Assembly: GCF_037039395.1 (NCBI RefSeq)
Contig: NZ_CP146242.1
Span: forward strand, 3,173,001-3,237,000
Length of the DNA stretch: 64,000 bases
Origin: Agrobacterium vitis
GTDB lineage: Bacteria; Pseudomonadota; Alphaproteobacteria; Rhizobiales; Rhizobiaceae
Direction: 5' to 3'
In this document: positions 8,995-18,942 of the stretch, piece after piece
How positions within the stretch are numbered: the stretch's first letter is position 1
Layout of the letters: each line of letters opens with the position of its first letter
Made by a program: the position numbers and the translations under genes
Notes under the pieces: model-generated
Databases searched by the model: none
Seen by the model: only the letters and a program-made list of their open reading frames with translations
What the model was told of the DNA's origin: nothing

Positions 8995-10188
8995 ATGACG
9001 GATCAGGTCTTCAAATATCTCATTATCGGGCGCGGTATGATGGGGGCTGCGGCGGCACGGCATCTGGCGTTGCAAGCGGATGGCGTGGCATTGGTCGGGC
9101 CGGATGAGCCCGCCGACAAGCAAAGCCACGAAGGCGTCTTTGCCAGCCATTACGACGAAGCGCGAATCACCCGCACCATCGATAGCGATCCGGTCTGGGC
9201 AAAGCTCGCGCATGCGTCGATTGCCCGCTACAATGAAATCGAACAGCAGAGCGGTATCCGGTTTTACCACGAAGCCGGTTGCCTGATTGTCGGGACGAGC
9301 CCGGATGGTCATTCCGACTATGTCGACAAGGCGACGCGCGCTGCCGAAGGGCTTGGCGTTTCAACACAGTCCTTCGACCATGCCAGTCTTGCCGAGCGCT
9401 TCGGTTATTTCCGTTTCGAGCCTGTTTCTGTTGGGATTTATGAGTCGCATCACGCCGGCTACGTCAATCCGCGCCGGTTGGTGGAGGCCCAGTCGCTGCT
9501 GGCTGCCCGGGCGGGAGCAACGCTGATCAACGATGTGGTCATTGGTATTCGTGACGAGGGCGGGCATGCGGTGGTCACGACCGCAGGCGGCAAGACGTTG
9601 AAAGCCGAAAAGCTGCTGGTTGCCACGGGCGGGTTTTCCATTGCCAAAACGCTGTTGCCGCGCCGGATCGATCTGTCGGTTTATGCCCGTACCGTTACCT
9701 TTTTCGAAATCGCCGATCAGGATCTGCATGCCTATCACGGCATGCCGTCGCTCATTCACGAGCCGTCCAATCCACGTGATCATATCTATCTGCTGCCGCC
9801 GGTGCGCTATCCTGACGGTAAAACCTATATCAAGATCGGCGGCGATCCCGATGATGTCAGCCTGAAGACGGAGCCCGAAATCCGTGCCTGGTTCAGGGGC
9901 GGCGGTCGCGAAAGCGCCCGCGATCATCTGGCGCGTATTGCCAGATCGCTGGTGCCGGGCGTGGCCCAGGCGCCGGTGTCGATGGCGCCCTGCGTGACGT
10001 CCTTTACGGGCAGTGGCTATCCGGCCATCGGCTTTAGCGACAGCCCGCGCATCGCGGTGCTGACTGGCGGCTGCGGGGCGGCGGCGAAAAGCTCGGATGA
10101 AATTGGCCGGTTGGGTGCTGAGTTGATCCTGCGCGGCACGATTGCGCATGAGGGTTATGATGCCGATTTCACACCTGTTTTCGTTTGA
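8995..10188 (+). CDS. FAD-dependent oxidoreductase, DAO family (sarcosine / N-methyl-amino-acid oxidase-like)
   Basis: 397 residues. N-terminal dinucleotide-binding fold: YLIIGRGMMGAAAARHLA (8-25), with Arg in the second position of the usual GxGxxG. The order of blocks (FASHYDEARITR, GYVNPRRLV, LLVATGGFS, a C-terminal GCGGAAAKSSDEIGRL) is that of monomeric sarcosine oxidase / SolA-type enzymes. These oxidise secondary or tertiary amines with release of H2O2. The exact substrate is not deducible. It stands alone, preceded by the perfect dyads at 8888-8956. Confidence 0.8.
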   Translation: MTDQVFKYLIIGRGMMGAAAARHLALQADGVALVGPDEPADKQSHEGVFASHYDEARITRTIDSDPVWAKLAHASIARYNEIEQQSGIRFYHEAGCLIVGTSPDGHSDYVDKATRAAEGLGVSTQSFDHASLAERFGYFRFEPVSVGIYESHHAGYVNPRRLVEAQSLLAARAGATLINDVVIGIRDEGGHAVVTTAGGKTLKAEKLLVATGGFSIAKTLLPRRIDLSVYARTVTFFEIADQDLHAYHGMPSLIHEPSNPRDHIYLLPPVRYPDGKTYIKIGGDPDDVSLKTEPEIRAWFRGGGRESARDHLARIARSLVPGVAQAPVSMAPCVTSFTGSGYPAIGFSDSPRIAVLTGGCGAAAKSSDEIGRLGAELILRGTIAHEGYDADFTPVFV

Positions 10189-10235
10189 GCGCATGATTTC
10201 GGTGGCTTTCTCCAGATGTCTCCGTTAATCACGCC

Positions 10236-10640
10236 GAACCAGTCGGCCGGGCAGCCGCGCTTTACCAATGCCGAAAGGCGGTAGGGTGAGGAAAGTCCGG
10301 GCTCCACGGAAACACGGTGCCGGATAACGTCCGGCGAGGGCGACCTCAGGGAAAGTGCCACAGAAAGCAGACCGCCCCGTTTATCGGGGTAAGGGTGAAA
10401 GGGTGGGGTAAGAGCCCACCGCGTCGCTGGTGACAGGGACGGCATGGTAAACCCCACCGGGAGCAAGACCGAATAGGGATGACGCGGGTGCAACGCAAGT
10501 TGCGCTACAGCCGGTTTTCGGGCCAGTCATCCGGGTGGGTTGCGAGAGGCGGTGCGCAAGTATCGTCCCAGATGAATGGCTGCCACGTTCCGGGAAACCG
10601 GGGCCATACAGAACCCGGCTTACAGGCCGACTGGTCTTTC
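10236..10640 (+). ncRNA. rnpB: RNase P RNA
   Basis: Contains the universal core GAGGAAAGTCCGGGCTCC at about 10290-10307 and the other conserved blocks of bacterial type A RNase P RNA (CACAGAAAGCAGACCGCC region, GGTAAGGGTGAAA, GAGCAAGACCGAATAGGG). The ends are set by the P1 helix: ACCAGTCGGCC at 10238-10248 pairs exactly with GGCCGACTGGT at 10625-10635. This ribozyme removes 5' leaders from pre-tRNAs. Ends are approximate by a few bases. Confidence 0.95.
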
Positions 10641-11068
10641 TTATCGCGGGCCGTTCAAAGGTGTCGCTTCGGGTTGAAAAAGCAAAGGCGCACTTGCGTC
10701 ATTTTTGCATTGCTTTGCTAATTTATGTTTATCTTCAAAGCCTTGAAAAGCACGGCTGCGGATATGGATGGCTTGCTGCCCTCAAGCCATAATAACCATT
10801 CATTAATCTTAACGGGTTATAAATTTCCGATGCAGTAGACTGGTTTGCCAACCCTAATCCCATTGACGCCCATGGTGTCCCATGTTATCCCATAATTGCA
10901 CTGCCGAGGGGCGATTAACGGCCCCGACATGCGAAACTGCGAAGCAGGTCCGGAAGGGCTATTTTTCCTGTTTCGACCTTGCGGCAAAGGGCGTGCCTGC
11001 TCGGGTGTATCAATGGAAATGCGGATGTGTGGGCCGCGTGGATAGAAAAGGGGCGGCGGTAAAGCGTT
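10641..11068. other. rnpB-mraZ intergenic region (dcw promoter region)
   Basis: 428 bp with no credible gene. It holds a weak hairpin (GGCTTG/CAAGCC, about 10770-10788), an AT-rich stretch at 10788-10830 that is the likely core promoter of the division cluster, and the MraZ repeats at 10858-10892. A frame open from 10882 into rsmH has no family resemblance upstream of 11626. Confidence 0.6.
10858..10892 (-). promoter_or_regulatory. MraZ operator: four TGGGN repeats at exact 10-bp period
   Basis: Four NCCCA units (TGGGN on the minus strand) with CCCA at 10859, 10869, 10879 and 10889, spaced by exactly 10 bp. MraZ of E. coli is known to bind direct TGGGN repeats separated by 5 bases, the same period, usually three of them. 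The array lies ~177 bp before mraZ, so MraZ should autoregulate the whole cell-wall cluster from here. Confidence 0.82.
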
Positions 11069-11509
11069 ATGAACCGCTTCTTGTCCAATGCGACGAACCG
11101 GATCGATGCGAAGGGGCGGGTTTCCGTTCCGGCGGCGTTTCGTGCTGTTCTGGTGGAGCGGGGCATCCAGGAGCTTTATTGCTTCCAGGATTTCACTTTT
11201 CCGGCGATCAGTATCGGTGGTCCGGATCTGTTGGAGCGCTACGAACGGCAAATTGTCGGCGAAGATCCGTTTTCGCCGGTTGCCAACGAAATGTCGCTTC
11301 TCGTACATGGGGGCGGCGTTTTCATGCGCCTCGACAGCGAGGGGCGGCTGATGGTCACGGATTTTATCCGCGACTTTACGGGTATTGCGTCCGATGTGAC
11401 CTTTGTTGGTCGTTCGGATCATTTTCAAGTGTGGCAGCCGCAGGCGTTTCACGAGGCGCAGGCGGCGGCAAGAAGGGGACTCGGTCTGAAGAGGGCGGGG
11501 TCCAGTTAG
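11069..11509 (+). CDS. mraZ: MraZ, transcriptional regulator of the dcw cluster
   Basis: 146 residues, the family's normal length. The N-terminus [20 protein letters not shown] is diagnostic; two AbrB-like DxxGR half-domains are present (IDAKGRV near 12-18 and LDSEGRLMV near 90-98). MraZ forms a ring-shaped oligomer that binds the TGGGN repeats, here at 10858-10892, and represses its own operon. First gene of mraZ-rsmH-ftsL-ftsI-mur. Its TAG stop (11507-11509) is formed by the first bases of an intergenic repeat. Confidence 0.95.
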   Translation: MNRFLSNATNRIDAKGRVSVPAAFRAVLVERGIQELYCFQDFTFPAISIGGPDLLERYERQIVGEDPFSPVANEMSLLVHGGGVFMRLDSEGRLMVTDFIRDFTGIASDVTFVGRSDHFQVWQPQAFHEAQAAARRGLGLKRAGSS

Positions 11510-11556
11510 AGCATTTCCAGGAAGAGTGGAAACCGGTTTTCCGTCCGGAAATGCGT
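11507..11556. repeat. rhizobial intergenic hairpin repeat, copy A
   Basis: Starts TAGAGCATTTCC, has the core AGGAAGAGTGGA...CCGGTTTTCC and ends near CCGGAAATGCG, so its ends pair (GCATTTCC / GGAAATGC). The same end and a variant core recur at 63400-63502, and the core at 32720-32765. It fills most of the mraZ-rsmH gap; a separate hairpin TATCTCCA/TGGAGATA follows at 11575-11605. Confidence 0.7.
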
Positions 11557-11625
11557 AAAAGCAATGATGTAGATTATCTCCATTTTTCAAAGAAAAGTGG
11601 AGATAGTTTGAGACGGAGAAGCGGA

Positions 11626-12651
11626 ATGGTGACGGATCTTGGCGGAGGGTATGCTGAAGCCGAAGGCGGACCGGTCCGTCACATTCCGGTTCTTCTCGAG
11701 CCTGTCATAGATGCTCTCGAGCCTTCTGCCGGTAAGGTCATTCTGGATGGCACGTTTGGGGCGGGTGGCTATACATCAGCTATTCTCGATGCTGGCGCCG
11801 ATGTGATCGCGCTCGACCGTGATCCAAACGCGATTGCCGGCGGTCAAGCCATGGTCGCTAATCGCGCCGGTCATCTCACTCTTCACCACACCCGGTTTTC
11901 CACGCTGGATAATTTTGCTCCCGAGGGCGGGCTGGATGGCGTCGTCCTCGATATCGGCGTTTCCTCCATGCAGATCGATGAGGCCGAGCGTGGGTTTTCC
12001 TTCCAGCGCAACGGGCCGCTCGATATGCGGATGTCCGGCGCGGGCGTCTCTGCCGCCGATGTCGTCAACCGGGCCAAGGTTGGTGACCTCATCAGGATTT
12101 TCGGCTTTCTGGGCGAAGAAAAGCAATCCGGCCGTATTGCCCGCGCCATCGAAAAGCGCCGCGTCAATCATCCTTTCCAGACCACACGGGATCTGGCTGG
12201 CATGATCGAGATTGTGACGCCGCGCAAGGCGAAGGACAAGATCCATCCGGCGACGCGGGTGTTTCAGGCCTTGCGGGTTTTCGTCAATGATGAGCTTGGC
12301 GAATTGGCCGAGGCGCTGTTTGCCGCCGAGCGGGCCTTGAAGCCGGGCGGACGGCTGGTTGTCGTCACCTTTCATTCGCTTGAAGACCGTATCGTCAAGA
12401 AATTCTTCTCAGACCGTTCCGGCAAGGCCGCCGGCTCGCGCCATATGCCCATGGCGTTCGAGCGTCCGGCAACCTTCGAGCCGGTTGGTAAGGGAATGGT
12501 GACAGCGACAGAAGAGGAGGCCGAGATCAATCCTCGTGCCCGTTCTGCAAAACTACGCGCGGGCATTCGTACCGCACATCCAGCCATGAAGGCCGATTTT
12601 TCCATTTTCGATTTGCCGGATCTTGCGGAAATCGAACGGTTGGGGGCCTGA
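11626..12651 (+). CDS. rsmH: 16S rRNA (cytosine1402-N4)-methyltransferase
   Basis: 341 residues from ATG 11626; GGAG just upstream and the family's N-terminus ([17 protein letters not shown] at 17-33) fix this start. SAM-binding fold: [16 protein letters not shown] (39-54) and [11 protein letters not shown] (60-70). The family signature [17 protein letters not shown] and C-terminal [13 protein letters not shown] are present. Methylates C1402 in the ribosomal P site. Four bases before ftsL. Confidence 0.96.
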   Translation: MVTDLGGGYAEAEGGPVRHIPVLLEPVIDALEPSAGKVILDGTFGAGGYTSAILDAGADVIALDRDPNAIAGGQAMVANRAGHLTLHHTRFSTLDNFAPEGGLDGVVLDIGVSSMQIDEAERGFSFQRNGPLDMRMSGAGVSAADVVNRAKVGDLIRIFGFLGEEKQSGRIARAIEKRRVNHPFQTTRDLAGMIEIVTPRKAKDKIHPATRVFQALRVFVNDELGELAEALFAAERALKPGGRLVVVTFHSLEDRIVKKFFSDRSGKAAGSRHMPMAFERPATFEPVGKGMVTATEEEAEINPRARSAKLRAGIRTAHPAMKADFSIFDLPDLAEIERLGA

Positions 12652-12654
12652 ACC

Positions 12655-13074
12655 ATGCTGCGAACCTTTGACATCGTGATGATCGGCGCCATGGCGGCAG
12701 CGGCAGCCGTGACGTATCAGATCAAGCACAATACCGATGAGAAAGTGCAGGATCTGAAGCGCATTGAAGCCGAGATCAAGCTGGAGAAGGATACGATCGA
12801 ACTTCTCCAGGCCGACTGGGCTTTGTTGACCCAGCCGAATCGTCTCGAAAAACTGGCCAATACCTTCGGTCAGGAATTGAAGCTCCAGCAAACCGATCCC
12901 AACCAGTTGGCGCGAGCCAATGAATTGCCAATGCTGAAATCCCAGGTGCCAGTGGTACAGGCCCCCGCGGCAAAGACAGGCGGTCCCAAGATCGCGGATG
13001 GCATTAAGATGGTGAATGGTAAACCGGTCCCCGTGCCGATGGATAAGGTCATAACCGGATCGGTGAAACGCTGA
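12655..13074 (+). CDS. ftsL: cell division protein FtsL
   Basis: 139 residues: short cytoplasmic start, a membrane segment (about 6-20, IVMIGAMAAAAAVTYQI), then a coiled-coil region (about 28-55) rich in Lys/Glu and a Pro-rich tail. FtsL is a bitopic divisome protein that pairs with DivIC/FtsB and activates FtsWI. Sequence conservation in FtsL is low, so the call leans on topology and position between rsmH and ftsI. Its TGA overlaps the ftsI ATG by one base (TGATG). Confidence 0.9.
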   Translation: MLRTFDIVMIGAMAAAAAVTYQIKHNTDEKVQDLKRIEAEIKLEKDTIELLQADWALLTQPNRLEKLANTFGQELKLQQTDPNQLARANELPMLKSQVPVVQAPAAKTGGPKIADGIKMVNGKPVPVPMDKVITGSVKR

Positions 13075-14823
13075 TGACTTTTCTTTCCCGCATGATGCTC
13101 CTGAAAAGCCGGGCCCATTTTTCCACCAACGTGCGCCGTGGCGCCGTGCGCGGCAAGGGCCGCGCGTTCGAAGGCGCTGGCAAGCGCAAGGCCGATATGG
13201 CCAAGCGCCGCGTCGGCCTGCTGATCCTCGGTTTCACGCTGGTCTATGGTGTGATTGGCGGACGGCTTGTGCAATACGGCTATGCCCATCCCGAAAGCAC
13301 CTCCAGCATCATGCCGCCAGACCGGTTGATGGCGGCGCGTCCCGATATTCTCGATCGCAATGGCCAGGTTCTGGCCACCGATATCAGGACTGTGTCGCTG
13401 TTTGCAGAACCGCACAAGATTGTCGATGTGGATGAAGCCGTCGAAAAGCTTCAAACGGTGCTGGCCGACCTCGACAGCCGGGATACCTACAAGAAACTTT
13501 CGTCGAAATCGCATTTCCAATGGCTTCGCCGTCAATTGACGCCCAAGCAGCAGAGCCAGATCCTGGCGCTGGGCATTCCCGGCATCGGCTTCCGGCCGGA
13601 AATTCGCCGTTTCTATCCCGGTGGCTCCACCGCTGCCCATATCGTCGGCTTCGTCAATATCGACAATCGCGGTATGGCCGGAATGGAGAAATATATCGAC
13701 AATCAGGGTCTGGCGGATCTGGCCGATCTCGGCATGACCAGCAATGCGCGGCTGGAGCCGGTCAAGCTTTCCATCGACCTGCGCGTCCAGAATATCGTGC
13801 ATGACGTGATCACCGCTGCCCAGGTGAATTTCAAGGCCAAATCGGCAGGTGCCGTGGTGCTGGATGTCGAGACTGGCGAAGTGCTGGGCATGGCGTCCTA
13901 TCCCGATTTCGACCCCAACAAGCCCGAGGAAGGCGCCAAGGAGGGCTGGTTGAACCGGATGTCGAACGGTACGTTCGAAATGGGCTCGACCTTCAAGTCC
14001 TTCACGATGGCGATGGGGCTCGATACCGGTCGGGTGAAGCTGACCGACGTGTTCGATGCACGCTATCCGCTGAAAATCGGTGGATTTACCATCCATGACT
14101 TTCACGGCCAGAGCAAATTCCTGAGCGTTCCCGATATTTTCAAATGGTCGTCGAATATCGGTACGGCGAAAATTATCGACGTGGTCGGCATTCCCGAGCA
14201 GAGGGAATACCTGAACCGTCTCGGTCTTCTGACCAAGATGAAGACGGAACTGCCGGAAGTGAAAATGCCGTCACAGCCACGGGGCGAGTGGAAGAAGATC
14301 AGTCTCGATCACCATATCTTTCGGTCACGGCGTTGCGACGACGCCGCTGCAGACGGCAGTCGCCGGTGCAGCACTCGTCAATGGCGGAAAGTTGATCCAA
14401 CCGACCTTCTTGCCGCGCACTGCGGACCAGGCTAACGAGGTGGCCGAGGCTGTGCTCAAGCCATCCACCAGTGCTGATATGCGCTACCTCTTTGAATATA
14501 ACGGACTTAACGGCTCCGGCCGCGGCGCACGTGTGCCGGGATTTGATGTCGGCGGCAAGACGGGAACAGCCGACAAGGTGGTGCGTGGCCGTTACGACCA
14601 CAACCTCAATTTTAATGCTTTTCTCGGGGCCTTCCCGATGAGCAAGCCGCGCTATGTGGTGCTGAGTTTCATCGACGAGCCTTTGACCGGTGAGGGTGGC
14701 GGGACGCTTTCTGCTTTCACTGCTTTGCCGATCGTGCGCGACATTATTCGCAGAACTGCCCCAATTCTCGGTGTAGAACCCAATTACGGTCAGGTGGGCA
14801 ATGATATGCTCGTCTCATATTGA
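13074..14823 (+). CDS. ftsI: septal peptidoglycan transpeptidase FtsI (PBP3), frameshifted in this sequence
   Basis: Bitopic class B PBP: membrane segment ~46-66, PBP dimer domain (PPDRLMAARPDILDRNG from 81), transpeptidase domain with nucleophile STFK (305-308), SSN (359-361) and KTG (495-497 after repair). As given, the first frame runs to 14435 but turns to nonsense after residue ~410, and the second part is read in the +1 frame from about 14307. One extra base (T14303 or C14304) breaks ISSITISFGHGVATT. Removing it gives 582 residues, the family's normal length. The gene is essential, so sequence error is likelier than a real mutation. Overlaps ftsL by one base. Confidence 0.93.
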
Positions 14824-14887
14824 GGACGATTGATTCGCCGTTGCCGCAGGGCTCTGCTCCTGCTGCGAGGCAGGGGACAGGTAGACG

Positions 14888-16348
14888 ATGAAACTGCGAG
14901 ATCTCGCCAGCGGCGATTTTGGGGATCTGACCGGACCACTGGATGGGCCGGTTGGCGACGTTGAAATCACCGGCCTAACCGCCGACAGCCGCAAGGTTGA
15001 ACCCGGCATGCTGTTCGTGGCCTTGCAGGGCGTCAAGGCCGATGGCGCGGGTTTCGTTGCCGATGCTGTGGCGCGGGGCGCTGCTGCCGTGCTCTCCGGT
15101 TCTCATCTGGATATTGCCGTTCCGGCTCTGGTTACCGAACAGCCGCGCCACGCGCTGGCGCGTCTTGCCGCCCGCTTCTATTCCGGTCAACCGGAAACCA
15201 TGGTGGCGGTGACCGGCACGGCTGGCAAGACATCGGTTGCCTCCTTCACTCGCCAGATCTGGGCGTTTGCCGGGCTTGCCAGTGCGCAGATCGGCACGAC
15301 CGGGGTGATTTCCCCAACCCGCAGCGATTACGGTTCGCTGACCACGCCCGATCCGGTCGCTCTGCACCAATTGCTGGCAGACCTTGCACAAGAGGGCGTG
15401 ACCCACGCGGCCATGGAAGCCTCCAGCCATGGTCTCGACCAGAGCCGGTTGGATGGTGTGCGGCTTGCCGCTGCCGCCTTTACCAATCTTGGCCGCGACC
15501 ATATGGATTATCACCCGACTGTTGCCGATTACATGGCCGCCAAGATGCGCCTGTTCGACACCCTGCTGCCCAAGGGGTCTCCGGCGGTGATCTTTGCCGA
15601 TGACGAATGGTCGGCGGAAGCAATCCGGGTGGCAAGGCAGGCGGGTCATGATGTGCGCACCGTTGGCCGGGCCGGGGATTTCCTCAGCCTGAAACGGGTT
15701 GAGCATTTTCGCCATAAGCAGATTGCCGAAATCCATCATCAGGGTGCGATCTATGAGGTTGATCTGCCGCTGGCAGGCGATTTCCAGATTGCCAATGCGC
15801 TGGTTTCCGCAGGTCTTGCCATTTCAACCGGCGTCGAGGCCTCGGTTGCTCTGAAAGCACTGGAAAAGCTGCAAGGCGCTTCGGGCCGGCTGGAACTGGT
15901 TGGGCAGGCGAAAAGCGGTGCGCTCGCCTATGTCGATTACGCTCACAAGCCGGATGCCTTGGAAAAGGTGTTGACGGCGGTCAGGCCCTTTACCAGCGGC
16001 AGGATTATTGTGGTGTTTGGCTGCGGCGGCGACCGCGACAAGGGCAAGCGCCCGATCATGGGCGAGATCGCCGACCGGCTGGCCGATATCGTCATCGTCA
16101 CCGATGACAATCCACGTTCGGAAGTGGCCGCCACCATTCGCGGTGAGGTAATGGCCGCGACACCGAAAGGTATTGAGATCGGTGACCGCGCCCAGGCAAT
16201 CCGTGCCGGTGTGGCAATGCTGGCGACCGGCGATACGCTGATTGTTGCCGGCAAGGGCCATGAAGAGGGCCAGATTGTCGGCGCGCAGACGCTGCCGTTT
16301 TCTGATCACGCCGAAATCCGCAAAGCCATGGAGGAGTTTCACCCTTGA
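14888..16348 (+). CDS. murE: UDP-MurNAc-L-Ala-D-Glu:meso-diaminopimelate ligase MurE
   Basis: 486 residues. ATP-grasping P-loop [12 protein letters not shown] near 108-119, [12 protein letters not shown] in the middle domain and VTDDNPRSE near 403-411. The DNPR motif is the known marker for meso-DAP rather than lysine as substrate. Adds the third residue of the stem peptide in the cytoplasm. Its TGA overlaps the TTG start of murF (TTGA). Confidence 0.96.
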   Translation: MKLRDLASGDFGDLTGPLDGPVGDVEITGLTADSRKVEPGMLFVALQGVKADGAGFVADAVARGAAAVLSGSHLDIAVPALVTEQPRHALARLAARFYSGQPETMVAVTGTAGKTSVASFTRQIWAFAGLASAQIGTTGVISPTRSDYGSLTTPDPVALHQLLADLAQEGVTHAAMEASSHGLDQSRLDGVRLAAAAFTNLGRDHMDYHPTVADYMAAKMRLFDTLLPKGSPAVIFADDEWSAEAIRVARQAGHDVRTVGRAGDFLSLKRVEHFRHKQIAEIHHQGAIYEVDLPLAGDFQIANALVSAGLAISTGVEASVALKALEKLQGASGRLELVGQAKSGALAYVDYAHKPDALEKVLTAVRPFTSGRIIVVFGCGGDRDKGKRPIMGEIADRLADIVIVTDDNPRSEVAATIRGEVMAATPKGIEIGDRAQAIRAGVAMLATGDTLIVAGKGHEEGQIVGAQTLPFSDHAEIRKAMEEFHP

Positions 16349-17778
16349 CCTTGCTCTGGACCATCGAAGATCTGGTTGCGGCCATGACCGGACGCCCGGT
16401 CGGCACCATGCCATCGGGCATTACTGGCATTTCCATTGATAGCCGTAGCATCCAGCCCGGAGAAGCCTTTTTCGCCATCAAGGGCGATAGGGTCGACGGA
16501 CATGATTATGCCAGCATTGCTGTGGCCAATGGCGCGGCGCTGATGGTGGTCAATGAGGCCAAGCTGCCCGCCCTTGGCCGGTTGACTGTGCCGATGATCG
16601 TCGTTGACGATGTGTTGCAGGCGCTGGGAAGGCTTGCCATCGCTGCCCGCCTGCGCTCACGTGCCAAGATTGTTGCAGTGACCGGCTCAGTCGGCAAGAC
16701 GACGACCAAGGAAATGCTGCGTCAGGTGCTGGCGCCGTCAGGTGAAGTGCATGCCGCCGTCGCTTCTTTCAACAACCACTGGGGCGTGCCGCTGACATTG
16801 GCGCGGATGCCTGCCAGTGCGCAATTCGGCGTGTTTGAAATCGGCATGAACCATTCCGGCGAAATCACCCCGTTGGTTCAGATGGTCCGCCCGCATCTGG
16901 CTGTTATCACCACGATTGCGCCTGCCCATCTTGGCAATTTTGCCAGTGTCGACGAGATCGCCGATGCCAAGGCGGAAATCTTTTCCGGTGTCGCTGCCAA
17001 TGGTGGCGTGCTTTTGAACCATGACAATCCCTATTTCGAATATCTGGAACACAAGGCGCAGGAAGCGGGCATCACCCACATCCATTCCTTCGGCCAGCAC
17101 GCCAAGGCGGAGTTCCGGCTGGCGGAATTCGACGGTGCTGCCGAAAGCTCGACTGCCTGGGCCATCATCGACGGCGAGACCCGTGAAGTGATGATCGCCG
17201 CGCCGGGCCGTCACATTGCTGAAAATGCCATGGCGGCACTGGGCGCCGTGCGGCTTCTGGGCGCCGATCTCGATGGTGCAGTCGATGCTCTCAGCCACTT
17301 GTCGCCGGTCAAGGGCCGGGGCGAGCGCCATCGGCTGCGCTGTGCCTCTGGGCCTTTTACGCTGATCGATGAAAGCTATAACGCCAACCCGGCTTCCATG
17401 CGCGCTGCTATTGCTGTCCTGGCCGCAGCCCAGCCGCGCGGCGAGGGCCGCCGCATCGCCGTGCTTGGCGACATGCTGGAAATGGGTGAGTTTTCCCAGG
17501 AATTGCACGGAGATCTGGCCGGGCCGCTGCTGGCTGCCGGGATCGATCATGTCTGGCTGGCAGGACCGGCCATGGCGGCATTGCGGGCGCAATTGCCGGA
17601 GACCGTTTCGGTTGCGGCTTTCAACACCGCTGAAGATCTGGCCGCTTTTGCCGTCGCCTCTGTTCACGGTGGCGATGTGGTGATGGTCAAGTCGTCGCTC
17701 GGCATCGGTTTTGGCAAGATTGTCGCGGCTTTGCTTGACAAGTATCCCCCATTGGACGACACCCGCCGCCCAGAATGA
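16345..17778 (+). CDS. murF: UDP-MurNAc-tripeptide:D-Ala-D-Ala ligase MurF
   Basis: 477 residues. P-loop [14 protein letters not shown] near 112-125, central [11 protein letters not shown] and [11 protein letters not shown], as in MurF. Adds D-Ala-D-Ala to complete the pentapeptide. The start is TTG 16345, overlapping the murE stop; no ATG nearer the domain fits, and the N-terminus TLLWTIEDL is the usual beginning in the family. The TTG may lower initiation and make it depend on coupling to murE. Confidence 0.95.
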   Translation: MTLLWTIEDLVAAMTGRPVGTMPSGITGISIDSRSIQPGEAFFAIKGDRVDGHDYASIAVANGAALMVVNEAKLPALGRLTVPMIVVDDVLQALGRLAIAARLRSRAKIVAVTGSVGKTTTKEMLRQVLAPSGEVHAAVASFNNHWGVPLTLARMPASAQFGVFEIGMNHSGEITPLVQMVRPHLAVITTIAPAHLGNFASVDEIADAKAEIFSGVAANGGVLLNHDNPYFEYLEHKAQEAGITHIHSFGQHAKAEFRLAEFDGAAESSTAWAIIDGETREVMIAAPGRHIAENAMAALGAVRLLGADLDGAVDALSHLSPVKGRGERHRLRCASGPFTLIDESYNANPASMRAAIAVLAAAQPRGEGRRIAVLGDMLEMGEFSQELHGDLAGPLLAAGIDHVWLAGPAMAALRAQLPETVSVAAFNTAEDLAAFAVASVHGGDVVMVKSSLGIGFGKIVAALLDKYPPLDDTRRPE

Positions 17779-17834
17779 CACTCTATTGCCGGACACTGCA
17801 TGTGCGGGCCGGATAGCCGTTGGAAAGTGCCTTT

Positions 17835-18935
17835 ATGCTGATTTGGCTCGTCGAACTCGCAAACCACGTACAATTTTTCAACCTGTTCCGGTACATCACC
17901 TTCCGGACCGGGGCGGCGATGTTCACGGCAGCCTTGATCGTCTTCCTGTTTGGACCGAAGATCATCGCCTCTCTCAAAGTGCGTCAGGGCAAGGGCCAGC
18001 CGATCCGTGCCGATGGGCCGCAGACCCATTTCAAGAAATCCGGTACGCCGACCATGGGCGGGCTGATGATTCTGGCGGGCATTGTCGGTTCCTCACTGCT
18101 TTGGGCTGATCTTTCCAATGTCTATGTGGTGGCGACGCTGCTGGTGACGCTGGGCTTTGGCGCCATCGGCTTTTACGACGATTACCTCAAGGTCACCAAG
18201 CAATCGGACAAGGGCTTTTCCGGCAAGGCGCGGCTGGCCATCGAGTTTCTGATTGCCGGGATCGCGGTATTCTTCATGATGGAAGCGGCAAAGATTTCCG
18301 CGCCGCAAGGCCCGCATCTGGCGACCTCCATCGCATTTCCGTTCTTCAAGGATGCGCTGCTCAATGTCGGCTATTTCTTCATCGTGTTTGGTGGCTTCGT
18401 CATCGTCAGCGCCGGGAATGCCGTCAACCTGACCGATGGGCTGGACGGGCTGGCCATCGTGCCTGTGATGATCGCCTCGGCTGCTTTCGGGCTGATTGCC
18501 TATCTCGCCGGTAATGCAGTGTTCTCAGGATATTTGCAGATCAATTTCGTGCCGGGCACCGGCGAACTGGCCGTCATTCTTGGCGCTGTCATCGGGGCCG
18601 GGCTTGGTTTCCTGTGGTTCAATGCGCCGCCAGCGGCAATTTTCATGGGCGATACCGGTTCGCTGGCTTTGGGCGGCTTGATCGGCACGGTGGCGGTTGC
18701 CACCAAGCACGAGATCGTCATGGTAATCATCGGCGGGCTGTTCGTCATGGAAACCCTGTCGGTCATCATCCAGGTATTCTGGTACAAGCGCACCAAGAAG
18801 CGGGTGTTCTTGATGGCGCCGATCCATCACCATTTCGAAAAGAAAGGCTGGACGGAAAGCCAGGTCGTCATCCGGTTCTGGATCATTGCGGTCGGCCTTG
18901 CCATGCTGGGTCTTGCCACATTGAAGCTGCGGTGA
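17835..18935 (+). CDS. mraY: phospho-MurNAc-pentapeptide transferase MraY
   Basis: 366 residues from ATG 17835 (a TTG 15 bases upstream is possible but gives an atypical start). About ten membrane helices. Catalytic family motifs: [26 protein letters not shown] and the histidine box [12 protein letters not shown] near the C-terminus. Transfers phospho-MurNAc-pentapeptide to undecaprenyl phosphate, making lipid I at the inner membrane. Seven bases before murD. Confidence 0.97.
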   Translation: MLIWLVELANHVQFFNLFRYITFRTGAAMFTAALIVFLFGPKIIASLKVRQGKGQPIRADGPQTHFKKSGTPTMGGLMILAGIVGSSLLWADLSNVYVVATLLVTLGFGAIGFYDDYLKVTKQSDKGFSGKARLAIEFLIAGIAVFFMMEAAKISAPQGPHLATSIAFPFFKDALLNVGYFFIVFGGFVIVSAGNAVNLTDGLDGLAIVPVMIASAAFGLIAYLAGNAVFSGYLQINFVPGTGELAVILGAVIGAGLGFLWFNAPPAAIFMGDTGSLALGGLIGTVAVATKHEIVMVIIGGLFVMETLSVIIQVFWYKRTKKRVFLMAPIHHHFEKKGWTESQVVIRFWIIAVGLAMLGLATLKLR

Positions 18936-18942
18936 GGGCGCG

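Noticed and set aside
10882..11625. In-frame extension of rsmH upstream of 11626, crossing mraZ
   Set aside because: It overlaps mraZ in another frame and shows no RsmH resemblance; ATG 11626 has a ribosome site and the family N-terminus.
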